A stretch of 35,559 bases of DNA from Desulfobacterales bacterium. Its GTDB lineage: Bacteria; Desulfobacterota; Desulfobacteria; Desulfobacterales; JAFDHS01. The notes beneath the pieces are model-generated. The model was not told the DNA's origin. It saw only the letters and a program-made list of their open reading frames with translations, and made no database searches. Both the position numbers and the translations under genes were made by a program. Shown here in pieces: positions 8,244 through 15,340 of this stretch; position 1 is the stretch's first letter, and every line of letters starts with the position of its first letter. The DNA lies in the NCBI GenBank assembly GCA_030589165.1, contig JAUUWG010000004.1:1-35559 (forward strand), in the 5' to 3' direction.

Positions 8244-8305
8244 AGGCTTAACCTTCGTGGAAAAAAGGTGGCTGTTTCAGGATCTTGTGGATAAAAAAGG
8301 GACTT

Positions 8306-8343
8306 CCCCGGATCGATTTTATATCGGTTCGGGGTTTTTTTTT
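8306..8343 (+). terminator. Riboswitch 1 expression-platform terminator
   Basis: The arms CCCCGGATCGAT (8306-8317) and ATCGGTTCGGGG (8323-8334) form a 12-bp stem (two G-U pairs), followed by nine T. The same stem and the flanking GCCTCGGACC recur after riboswitch 2, which supports transcription-termination control. Confidence 0.9.
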
Positions 8344-8373
8344 GCCTCGGACCTCGAATGTCATAATTATTTA

Positions 8374-8403
8374 GAGCCGATTCGTCAGTTTTTAAACAGG
8401 CTC
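8374..8403. mobile_element. Deletion derivative of the MITE-like element
   Basis: TTA flanks (8371-8373 and 8404-8406) bracket GAGCC joined directly to GATTCGTCAGTTTTTAAACAGGCTC. The second part matches the right end of the element at 26998-27157 and the first part its left tip, so nearly the whole interior is missing. It ends 6 nt before the AAGGAGG of the receptor gene. Confidence 0.55.
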
Positions 8404-8428
8404 TTAGACAAGGAGGATGAAGAAACAG

Positions 8429-10501
8429 ATGAAAAGGTGGATTGCGATAGTTTTATGTTTGATTTTAGTGCCGGTAAGTAGTGCTTTCGCTCAAAATGAA
8501 TCAGAAGAGATTCATGAACTGGAAGAAGTGGTTGTTACGGCCACGCATAAGATGAAAATGCTCGATACTCCGGCAAGTATTTCCATCATAACAGCCAAGG
8601 AACTGGAGGAGATGGGAGCGAAAAATATTGTCGAAGCCCTCAGGAAGATACCCGGGGTGGATGATACAAGCTCTAAAGACTCCGCTATCTCAATAAGAGG
8701 CACCAGGAGTTCTATGGCCGGAGGTCCGGTAATACTTATTGACGGGGTTCCTCAGAAGATCGGAGATTACAGGTATGATGAATTAAGTTTTATTCCGGTT
8801 TCCCAGATAGAGAGGATCGAGGTTCTTCGTTCTGCCGGAATCGCCTATGGTCCCGGTTCTGCAAGGGGAGTTATCAATGTGATTACCAAAAAAGGAATCA
8901 AGGACAAACCGTTCAGCGGAACAGTTTCAGCTTCATATGGCTCATGGAACACTCACAACGAAAGCGCCGGGTTTTCAGGAAGAACAAATCAGTGGGACTA
9001 TTTTGTAAATGCTGCCAATTACAGCACTGAAGGGTATGAAGACGAAGAAACGGATCGGATATCAGGCCTTTTGAAGCTCGGTTACAATTTTTCGGATCAA
9101 ACCCGTATCGGTATTCGCGGTAGTATAATAGACGTGGACTCTGAGTCTGCATATGGAATGAAAAAAAAGAAATGGCAGTTGGAGAATTACCGAGAGGAAA
9201 AACATTTTCCTGTCAGTGAAACGGATTCAACTCTGTACTGGCACAATGAAAAAGATCAGGATAACTCAGTCCTTGCCCTTGAATTCTCTCATAAAAAAGA
9301 CAGGCTGTTTGTAGATTCAAACCTGTCGTGGACCAAGTATGAAGAAGACTACAAAAGCACGTACCCACTGTATACCAGCTCTAAAAGTGTCTATTATGAT
9401 TCCAAGGATCAGGACACTTATACGTTTGGAGTTTCCGGTGGTTATCTTTTTGATTTCGGAAATGTCAGCTACACGCCTTCCTTTGGTGTTAATTTTGAGG
9501 ATATAGATTTTGACCAGGACAGGGCTTACCCTTATGTCCCGACCAAAAATACGGATAAATATAATATTGATTTAGATGAGACCCAATACGGCCTGTTCTG
9601 GGATAATGATTTTCTTATTGGGCAACACTGGGGGCTGAAGATCGGTGGTCGTGTGGATAAGGCAGAGGTTAAACTTAAAGACAAGGCCTCTACTGATATT
9701 GATGAGGATGAGACCATGTTCAGTTGGGTTGTGGCCCCTTCTTACCGAATAAATGACAGGGCGAATACCTATGTCTCCGTAGCAAGAAATTACTGGTTTC
9801 CAAGCCCCCGATATTATGTCTGGGCTGCGGAAAAAGGGGGTGATCTGAACCGCCCGGAGGATTTGGAGCCGGAAGAATCCCTGACATATGAAATAGGATA
9901 CAAACATCTCTTCAGCAAGGCACTTAATGTAAACCTGACCGCTTATTTGACGGAGTATGATGACAAATTTTCCTCTGCTTATGATGCTGACGATAATTAT
10001 TTAGGCCAGAAAAATATAGGCGAGGCAGAGGCAAAAGGTATTGAACTGGAGATAGATGGGCGCCTCTGTTCCTTCTTTGGTTATCGTCTTTCCGGAGCTT
10101 ATCAGAATATAAAATGGAAATCGGGTCAGGCAAGAATCAGAAGTGGAATTTATAAAGGTATATGGGATTTGGATGGATATTATATCAAAGGAATTCCAAA
10201 ATTCAGTGGCGTCATCGGTTTGGATTTTTACCCCATGGAAGGCCTTAAATGTAGTGCGGATATAAACCATACCGGGTCTAAGTATTCAGATTATTTAAAC
10301 AAAGTGAAATACAGTTCCAAAACGACTGTTGATGTGAATATATCTTACCGGATGAATAACTGGGAAGTCTGGCTGCTGGGCAAAAATATTTTTGATGAAG
10401 AGATCGAAGCGGAATTTAACAGTACCGGCGTTGAGGACGATAGCTATTATTATGTCCAGGACGGTGCTTACGTTGAGGCGGGTTTAAGGTATCATTTTTA
10501 A
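8429..10501 (+). CDS. BtuB-like TonB-dependent receptor 1, B12-riboswitch controlled
   Basis: This is an outer-membrane receptor of about 690 residues. The signal peptide is KRWIAIVLCLILVPVSSAFA, then a TonB-box-like EEVVVTAT, and a plug with TPASISIITAKELEEMGAKN, IPGVDDTS, ISIRG, VILIDGVPQ, IERIEVLRS and GSARGVINVITKKG. The barrel ends with an aromatic residue (RYHF). The riboswitch makes a corrinoid or a related cobalt compound the likely substrate; this is inference from regulation, since the barrel does not reveal its ligand. An in-frame ATG at 8417 directly abuts AAGGAGG (8410-8416), leaving no spacing, so I choose the ATG at 8429. It appears to be a single-gene unit: 110 nt further on the second riboswitch begins. 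Confidence 0.94.
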   Translation: MKRWIAIVLCLILVPVSSAFAQNESEEIHELEEVVVTATHKMKMLDTPASISIITAKELEEMGAKNIVEALRKIPGVDDTSSKDSAISIRGTRSSMAGGPVILIDGVPQKIGDYRYDELSFIPVSQIERIEVLRSAGIAYGPGSARGVINVITKKGIKDKPFSGTVSASYGSWNTHNESAGFSGRTNQWDYFVNAANYSTEGYEDEETDRISGLLKLGYNFSDQTRIGIRGSIIDVDSESAYGMKKKKWQLENYREEKHFPVSETDSTLYWHNEKDQDNSVLALEFSHKKDRLFVDSNLSWTKYEEDYKSTYPLYTSSKSVYYDSKDQDTYTFGVSGGYLFDFGNVSYTPSFGVNFEDIDFDQDRAYPYVPTKNTDKYNIDLDETQYGLFWDNDFLIGQHWGLKIGGRVDKAEVKLKDKASTDIDEDETMFSWVVAPSYRINDRANTYVSVARNYWFPSPRYYVWAAEKGGDLNRPEDLEPEESLTYEIGYKHLFSKALNVNLTAYLTEYDDKFSSAYDADDNYLGQKNIGEAEAKGIELEIDGRLCSFFGYRLSGAYQNIKWKSGQARIRSGIYKGIWDLDGYYIKGIPKFSGVIGLDFYPMEGLKCSADINHTGSKYSDYLNKVKYSSKTTVDVNISYRMNNWEVWLLGKNIFDEEIEAEFNSTGVEDDSYYYVQDGAYVEAGLRYHF

Positions 10502-10584
10502 TTAAAACTTATAACCTACAGTGGATCACGGAGTCATGGTGTGTCCATAGGCTTAAGTTCTTATTGATTTTTATGTTCTAATTA

Positions 10585-10590
10585 TATAAT
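10585..10590 (+). promoter_or_regulatory. Probable -10 element before riboswitch 2
   Basis: A perfect TATAAT at 10585-10590 lies about 25 nt before the aptamer. The -35 is not clear: TTATTG or TTGATT at 10561-10570 are the nearest candidates. Confidence 0.4.
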
Positions 10591-10610
10591 AAAACTGAAA
10601 ATTTTGTTAT

Positions 10611-10770
10611 CAGGTGCTCAACTGTAGCTTAATAGGGAACCCCGTTAGAATCGGGGACGGGCCCGCCGCTGTGATCGGGGACGAATACCGCATAGATGTC
10701 ACTGTCTGGCTGAAACAGATGGGAAGGCGCGGTAACCAGGATGAACCGAGAGTCAGAAGACCTGCCTGAA
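10611..10770 (+). ncRNA. Cobalamin riboswitch 2
   Basis: It has the same architecture and nearly the same sequence as riboswitch 1: AGGTGCTCAACTGTAGCTTAATAGGGAA, the GGGGACGGGCCCGCCGCTGTGA core, CACTGTCTG, GGGAAGGCGCGG, GGATGAACCGAGAGTCAGAAGACCTGCCTG. It controls the receptor at 10918 and, by gene order, probably the whole set through 25195. Its leader lacks the extra hairpin found in copy 1. Confidence 0.97.
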
Positions 10771-10833
10771 TAACAAGGCGTAATCCTCGTGGACGGAGGT
10801 TGCCTGAAGATTTTGAGGATAAAAAAGGGATAT

Positions 10834-10870
10834 CCCCGGATCGGTTTTAATCGGTTCGGGGATTTTTTTT
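10834..10870 (+). terminator. Riboswitch 2 expression-platform terminator
   Basis: The stem CCCCGGATCGGT / ATCGGTTCGGGG (10834-10861) with a TTTA loop is followed by eight T after one A. It is nearly identical to the hairpin after riboswitch 1. Confidence 0.9.
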
Positions 10871-10917
10871 GCCTCGGACCCTGAGTTTAACATGAATTTA
10901 GGTAAGGAGGAAAACAA

Positions 10918-12888
10918 GTGAAGAAATGGTTTTTTTTGTTTTTAGGTGTTGCTGTTTTAGTATTGCCGGGATTCAGTGAGGCTAAAGAGATTGAAGAGAT
11001 GGAAGAGATGGTGGTGACGGCTAGCAGGGTGAAAGAACCCAAAAAAGAGATTACGACCAATGTCAGCGTTATTGATCAGGATGCGATTAAGATCTCTTCC
11101 GCCCGAAATCTCGGTGATCTGTTGGCGGAACGAGCCGGAATTAATATCAGAAAATATACTGGAACGTTAACATCCGTAGGAATCCGAGGCTTCCGGACGG
11201 AATCCCACGGAAACGATCTTTTAGGAAAAGTACTGATACTGTTGGATGGTCGCAGAGCGGCTACCGGCAACGTGGCCAAAATCATGACCCGTAATATTGA
11301 AAGGGTCGAGATCATCCGGGGGCCGGCTTCCGTTCAGTATGGTTCGGCCGCAGTTGGTGGCGTCATCAATGTGATTACCAAACAAGGTCGCGAGAAACCG
11401 GAAGTTTTTGCAGAAGGGGGGCTGGGCAGTTTCGGCTATGAAGAGGCTGCGGCCGGTTTTTCGGGTAAGTACAATATGTTTGATTTTTCAGGCAGCTTCA
11501 GTCGTTCCTCCAGGGATGATTATGATACCGGTGATGGCGATGAATATAAAAACACCGGTTATGATGAAATTGAAAACATCAGTTTAAACCTGGGATTGGA
11601 ATTTTTGCCGGGAAATCGTCTGGGGTTCATTTACACTGCTTTTGATGCCGACGGAGTAGGGAGTTCCGGAAAATTAAGTGAAAATGATCTGGATGATTTC
11701 AAGGACAGCCGAAATGAATCGATCGATTTCGTGTATGACGGGCATACCCCATCCGGCCTTTTTTCATGGATGGCACGTTATTTTCAAGTTGATGACGATG
11801 ACAAATGGGTATCTGGTCAAGAAAGTGATCCCGACGGTTTTGATCTCTGGTATCCGGAACCTTCGAAGAGGAACACCGATTCGGAAGGTGCTCAGGGGCA
11901 GATATCGCTCAATCTGAAATATTCAACCTTGACCGCCGGCTTTGACTGGTTGAACTACGACATAAAATCGAGCTTTTCGCCGAACAAGTCGGAATATGAC
12001 AACACCGCCGGTTTTATTCTGGGTAAAACCCGCCTTCTGGATGAACGCCTGATTCTGACCGCTGGTTTGCGTTACGATGAATACGAAGTGGAAGTCATAG
12101 ATCCGGCTGGCCGAAATGAAGATGATGATAATTTCAGTCCAAGTATTGGCGTTGCATATTTGCTGAATAATCATTTGAAATTCCGAGCCAATTATGCTGA
12201 GGCCTTTGTCATGCCGGCAGCGGATCAGCTGGCAGCGGACTATGTCTCATGGACTCATTTTGTCGGCAATCCTGATCTCGACCCGGAGGAAAGCAAGACT
12301 TATGAAGGCGGAATCGATTTTTCTTATGCCGGCTTTAATTCTGCGTTAACCTATTTTTACACCGATTTTGAGAACAAGATTGAAACGGTTTATCCAAGTG
12401 CCACCGAACAAACCTGGGAAAATCTGGGCGAAGCCACGGTATCCGGCTTTGAAGGTGAAATATCATATGATTTCGGAGCATTATTTTCATGGGATGTTCA
12501 AGTCAAGCCGTATCTTTCCTTTACCTATCTCACCGAATACGAAGATGAAGAAACAGGTGAGGATCTGCAGTATACCCCCGATCTGACAGCTTCCTATGGG
12601 CTTACCATTTCGCAATCGGATGATTTTTCGGCCAATTTGAATTTTGCTTATTTCGGAGAACAAGATATCGAAATATGGCAAGGTATGATGGGCAGTACCC
12701 CTGCAAAAAAAGGCGGTTTTACGGTCGCCAATTTTACGATCAGTAAGAAGATTCTTCAGGCCGAGAAATTCGGTGGACTGACGCTCAAGGGTGAAATTCA
12801 GAATGTTTTTGACAGGGACTATGAATACAATGAGGGGTATCCGATGCCGGGCAGAAGCTTTTTTCTTGGTCTAAGGTATGATTATTAA
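10918..12888 (+). CDS. BtuB-like TonB-dependent receptor 2, B12-riboswitch controlled
   Basis: This is an outer-membrane receptor of 656 residues. A GTG start is preceded by AAGGAGG (10904-10910) at normal spacing. The signal peptide ends FSEA, followed by the TonB-box-like EEMVVTASRV, and a plug with NVSVIDQDAIKISSARNLGDLL, INIRKY, VGIRGFRTESHG, VLILLDGRRAA, IERVEIIRGPASVQYGSAAV and GGVINVITKQG. The barrel carries acidic Asp/Glu-rich loops (DDDDKW, NEDDDNFSP) that could bind metal or Ca2+ as in BtuB, which is only a suggestion. It heads a same-strand run of seven genes. Substrate assignment to corrinoid or cobalt rests on the riboswitch. Confidence 0.95.
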   Translation: MKKWFFLFLGVAVLVLPGFSEAKEIEEMEEMVVTASRVKEPKKEITTNVSVIDQDAIKISSARNLGDLLAERAGINIRKYTGTLTSVGIRGFRTESHGNDLLGKVLILLDGRRAATGNVAKIMTRNIERVEIIRGPASVQYGSAAVGGVINVITKQGREKPEVFAEGGLGSFGYEEAAAGFSGKYNMFDFSGSFSRSSRDDYDTGDGDEYKNTGYDEIENISLNLGLEFLPGNRLGFIYTAFDADGVGSSGKLSENDLDDFKDSRNESIDFVYDGHTPSGLFSWMARYFQVDDDDKWVSGQESDPDGFDLWYPEPSKRNTDSEGAQGQISLNLKYSTLTAGFDWLNYDIKSSFSPNKSEYDNTAGFILGKTRLLDERLILTAGLRYDEYEVEVIDPAGRNEDDDNFSPSIGVAYLLNNHLKFRANYAEAFVMPAADQLAADYVSWTHFVGNPDLDPEESKTYEGGIDFSYAGFNSALTYFYTDFENKIETVYPSATEQTWENLGEATVSGFEGEISYDFGALFSWDVQVKPYLSFTYLTEYEDEETGEDLQYTPDLTASYGLTISQSDDFSANLNFAYFGEQDIEIWQGMMGSTPAKKGGFTVANFTISKKILQAEKFGGLTLKGEIQNVFDRDYEYNEGYPMPGRSFFLGLRYDY

Positions 12889-12962
12889 TGTGCTTGGCAG
12901 GGGAGTTATCCAAATGGATAACCGCCTTGCTCAACTATAAAGGTTCTCGAAAATCATTATTA

Positions 12963-13006
12963 AAATTCCTCTGCTCTCCCTTTTAAAGGGGGGGGCAGGG
13001 GGATTT
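12963..13006. repeat. Intergenic G/C-run hairpin repeat
   Basis: AAATTCCTCTGCTCTCCCTTT (12963-12983) pairs with the G-rich arm 12985-13006 through several G-U pairs. Such pyrimidine/purine hairpins are a common dispersed repeat type. It fills most of the gap between the receptor and the DUF2162 gene and could process or attenuate the transcript. Confidence 0.5.
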
Positions 13007-13023
13007 AGAATTGGAATTGAATA

Positions 13024-13782
13024 ATGGAACTTAAAAGTTTATTGCTCGGTCTTTTTTTCAGCGTCGGTATTTTTGCTGTTAAAAGCGGAATAGGATTGTA
13101 TTATTTTTGGGGCTGGAAAAAAGGTTTAAAATCGAAGCTTGGTTTGCTTTGTCTTTTTGGCGTTATCTATTTTTTTATTTTTATGGTTTCTTCCCACATT
13201 CTGGAGAAAATAGATTTTTTAAAATATTTTGAGACGGTGCAAAATTTTCTTAAAACGGGAATGCTCATCCATATCCTCATGGCGGGATTGCTTCTCATAT
13301 GGGGGGTGGCCCTTTTAAAGAGACAAAAGGGAGATCGGAAGAAAACGTATGGGTGGGCGGTCCTGGCCGTTCCCTGTCCGGTTTGTGTTACCGTAATTTT
13401 TTTTACCGTGGCCTTTCTTTTGTCCTATTTTCCTGATTCCGGAAATGCGGCTGTTTTGTCGGCATATGCAGGATTTGTGGGGATCAATCTTTTGACCGTG
13501 ATTCTGCTGAGTTTTTGGCAGACCCGATCAAAATCGACTCCGGAATCCCTGCTGGGCGCAGCCATGTTGATCATTGCCGCCTATTTTTTCCTGTCTGTTG
13601 TCATCATGCCCCAGTTCGGCGATCTGGACAAGATATACCGGTTGGCTCAGTACAAAGGGCAAAACCGGATGATGGATATAAAACATACTGTTTCTCTTTA
13701 TGTTCTTATAGCGGCTTCTTTTACTGTCGGATTTTTGTCGATGAGGAGAAAAACAGCCCAATCCTCAATCAGACCATTGTAA
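13024..13782 (+). CDS. DUF2162 family polytopic membrane protein (putative transporter)
   Basis: This inner-membrane protein of 252 residues has about seven helices, for example LLLGLFFSVGIFAVKSGIGL, LGLLCLFGVIYFFIFMV, ILMAGLLLIWGVALL, AVPCPVCVTVIFFTVAFLL, LSAYAGFVGINLLTVILL, LGAAMLIIAAYFFLSVVI and LYVLIAASFTVGFLS. The VPCPVC pair of cysteines at the start of helix four is a candidate metal- or redox-binding site. I recognise it as the DUF2162 type of putative transporters that recur beside DUF2149, MotA/ExbB-like and CobN-like genes; the function is not established. The start ATG has only a weak GGAATTGA upstream. It could be the inner-membrane permease for the released product of the CobN-like proteins (inference). 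Confidence 0.82.
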   Translation: MELKSLLLGLFFSVGIFAVKSGIGLYYFWGWKKGLKSKLGLLCLFGVIYFFIFMVSSHILEKIDFLKYFETVQNFLKTGMLIHILMAGLLLIWGVALLKRQKGDRKKTYGWAVLAVPCPVCVTVIFFTVAFLLSYFPDSGNAAVLSAYAGFVGINLLTVILLSFWQTRSKSTPESLLGAAMLIIAAYFFLSVVIMPQFGDLDKIYRLAQYKGQNRMMDIKHTVSLYVLIAASFTVGFLSMRRKTAQSSIRPL

Positions 13783-13837
13783 TAAACAGCCTTGATCGTA
13801 TCTTCGACCACACCATGGATTAGGCTGAATTTTTTTT

Positions 13838-13910
13838 ACCACGAAACGCACGAAGATTCACGAAGACAAAATATTAATCATTTCTTCGCGTTCTTTCTGC
13901 GCTTCGTGGT
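13838..13910. repeat. ACCACGAA-type inverted repeat
   Basis: The arms 13838-13866 (ACCACGAAACGCACGAAGAT...) and 13882-13910 (ending GCGCTTCGTGGT) are imperfect reverse complements. This belongs to the widespread ACCACGAAG dispersed hairpins. It occupies the 184-nt gap before the ExbB-like gene. Confidence 0.7.
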
Positions 13911-13966
13911 GAATTAAAGAACTCAAATCATGACCAAACTATAAAAAAATAAGGAGATTTAAAAAA

Positions 13967-14590
13967 TTGGACATCGGCGCACTCTTAAAGTCATTTATCT
14001 ATCTTATCGCTTCATCTCTTCTTTATCCGGTATTGCTGCTTCTTGTACTGTTGACATTGTGGGTACTGGTATATTCCGGTTCTTTTTTTGCAGAATGGCT
14101 GGAACGGCTGAGGCTTGACAAGTACAAATCGGAAGAACTCCCGGCTATTGTAAGAGAGGGAGAAAATATGAAGGTATTCTCCCATCGGGTTAAAAATTAT
14201 ATCGACAGCTTTAAACGGTTAATTGAGAGCAATGAACAGGCTGAGGAAATAGAAATAAAGATTGAGAACATGATTCAGGAAAACACCTTGAAGATATGGA
14301 AGTCTATGGATTTTCTGAGGATCCTTGTCAGGGTGGCGCCGGGACTTGGACTGATCGGCACCCTCATTCCCATGGGAACCGGGCTGGCGGCATTGGGGCA
14401 GGGAGACATGACCAAGCTTACAACCGACCTGGTGATTGCCTTTACCACTACCGTGGTAGGACTGGCGCTGGGCATTACCGCCTTCTTTTTTTACACGGTT
14501 AAAAGAAGGTGGGTGGAAGAAGATATTAAAAATATGGAACTGGCTACCGAGATGTTGGCCGAGCCGCTTTTTGGGGGTCGGAAAAAATGA
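13967..14590 (+). CDS. MotA/TolQ/ExbB-family proton channel
   Basis: This is an inner-membrane channel subunit of 207 residues. It has one N-terminal helix (YPVLLLLVLLTLWVLVYSG), a long cytoplasmic segment, then LVRVAPGLGLIGTLIPMGTGL and a TDLVIAFTTTVVGLALGITAFFFYTV helix, the conserved TolQ/ExbB pore signature (APGLGLIGT, AFTTTxxG). TTG is taken as start because AAGGAG (13951-13956) lies 10 nt before it and the frame starts into the first helix from there. It overlaps the DUF2149 gene by ATGA, indicating tight coupling. It probably forms an ExbB/ExbD-like motor with DUF2149, energising either the TonB receptors or the periplasmic chelatases. A similar pair is found in Bacteroidota hmu operons. 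Confidence 0.92.
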   Translation: MDIGALLKSFIYLIASSLLYPVLLLLVLLTLWVLVYSGSFFAEWLERLRLDKYKSEELPAIVREGENMKVFSHRVKNYIDSFKRLIESNEQAEEIEIKIENMIQENTLKIWKSMDFLRILVRVAPGLGLIGTLIPMGTGLAALGQGDMTKLTTDLVIAFTTTVVGLALGITAFFFYTVKRRWVEEDIKNMELATEMLAEPLFGGRKK

Positions 14591-14943
14591 GATATTTCAA
14601 AAAAAAGAGAAGCGGCATCGACAACAAGTCTTTTGAAAGCCGAGCTTTCAGAGATGATGATCCGATGACGGGTCTTGCCAATCTTTTTGATATCGGACTG
14701 GTCTTTATTGTGGGGCTACTTCTGACGTTGTTTTCGGTCTACAACCTCCAGGATCTTTTTAATGAGAAATCGGATCTGACCATCATGAAACAAAGCAAGG
14801 ACGGTCAAATGGAGATCATCATCAAAAAGGGCAAAAAGATAAAGGTAATCAAAGTGACGAAAGATAAAACCCAAGGCCGGGGCCAAAGACTGGGGATCGC
14901 TTATAAACTGGAAGACGGAAGCATGGTTTATGTGCCGGAATGA
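14587..14943 (+). CDS. DUF2149 protein, ExbD-like partner
   Basis: This 118-residue protein has a basic cytoplasmic N-terminus, one membrane helix (NLFDIGLVFIVGLLLTLFSVY) with an acidic residue just before it as in ExbD/TolR/MotB, and a short periplasmic domain rich in Lys and Ile (IIIKKGKKIKVIKV). Size and topology match ExbD-like proteins, although the family is DUF2149. It starts inside the stop of the ExbB-like gene (ATGA), so the two are made together. Its exact role is unknown. Confidence 0.85.
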   Translation: MRYFKKKRSGIDNKSFESRAFRDDDPMTGLANLFDIGLVFIVGLLLTLFSVYNLQDLFNEKSDLTIMKQSKDGQMEIIIKKGKKIKVIKVTKDKTQGRGQRLGIAYKLEDGSMVYVPE

Positions 14944-15017
14944 TGAAAAACTTTTGATTAGTCTCTTAGTTTTGAAATTTGTGCTTTTTATGGCAGAAAA
15001 TTTCAGAATTAAAAAAA

Positions 15018-15091
15018 GTGTGAAGTGCCTAAAGTGATCTAAAGTGCCTAAAGTTGAGGGATTCTATAACCTTAGCTCACTTTAGGCACTT
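15018..15091. repeat. CTAAAG-type hairpin repeat, copy 1
   Basis: AAGTGCCTAAAG (15023-15034) and CTTTAGGCACTT (15080-15091) are perfect 12-bp inverted arms. Between them are further tandem units, GTGATCTAAAGTGCCTAAAG, then TTGAGGGATTCT. The same unit string recurs at 25231 with close similarity. It sits in the 397-nt gap between the DUF2149 and first CobN-like genes; the gap shows no riboswitch or convincing promoter. Confidence 0.65.
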
Positions 15092-15150
15092 TTCCGGTTT
15101 ATCCGGGTTAGGAACAGCTTATACTCAATGATCAAATTTTTTCCTGTTGA

Positions 15151-15206
15151 CTGAATTTATTGATAATTTTTAAACAGGAATTTTATGGGGCAGTCAATAA
15201 ATTCAG
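15151..15206. repeat. Short perfect inverted repeat
   Basis: CTGAATTTATTGA (15151-15163) and TCAATAAATTCAG (15194-15206) are perfect reverse complements with a 30-nt loop. It lies about 135 nt before the first CobN-like gene. It could bind a dimeric regulator or be a repeat remnant. Confidence 0.45.
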
Positions 15207-15340
15207 TATCTTATATTTTTAAGGTTTGAAAGTAATATATTTGACCCCTGTTTTTAAGTTATTGAAAATTCAATATATACAGAGTCAAGTACAAAAAACT
15301 TGATCATCGAGTTATAGGCTTAATGATGGGAGGATGATTT

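Noticed and set aside
8257-8481. A 74-codon plus-strand ORF overlapping the receptor start
   Set aside because: It runs through the terminator hairpin and into the signal peptide of the receptor in another frame; no sign of protein constraint.
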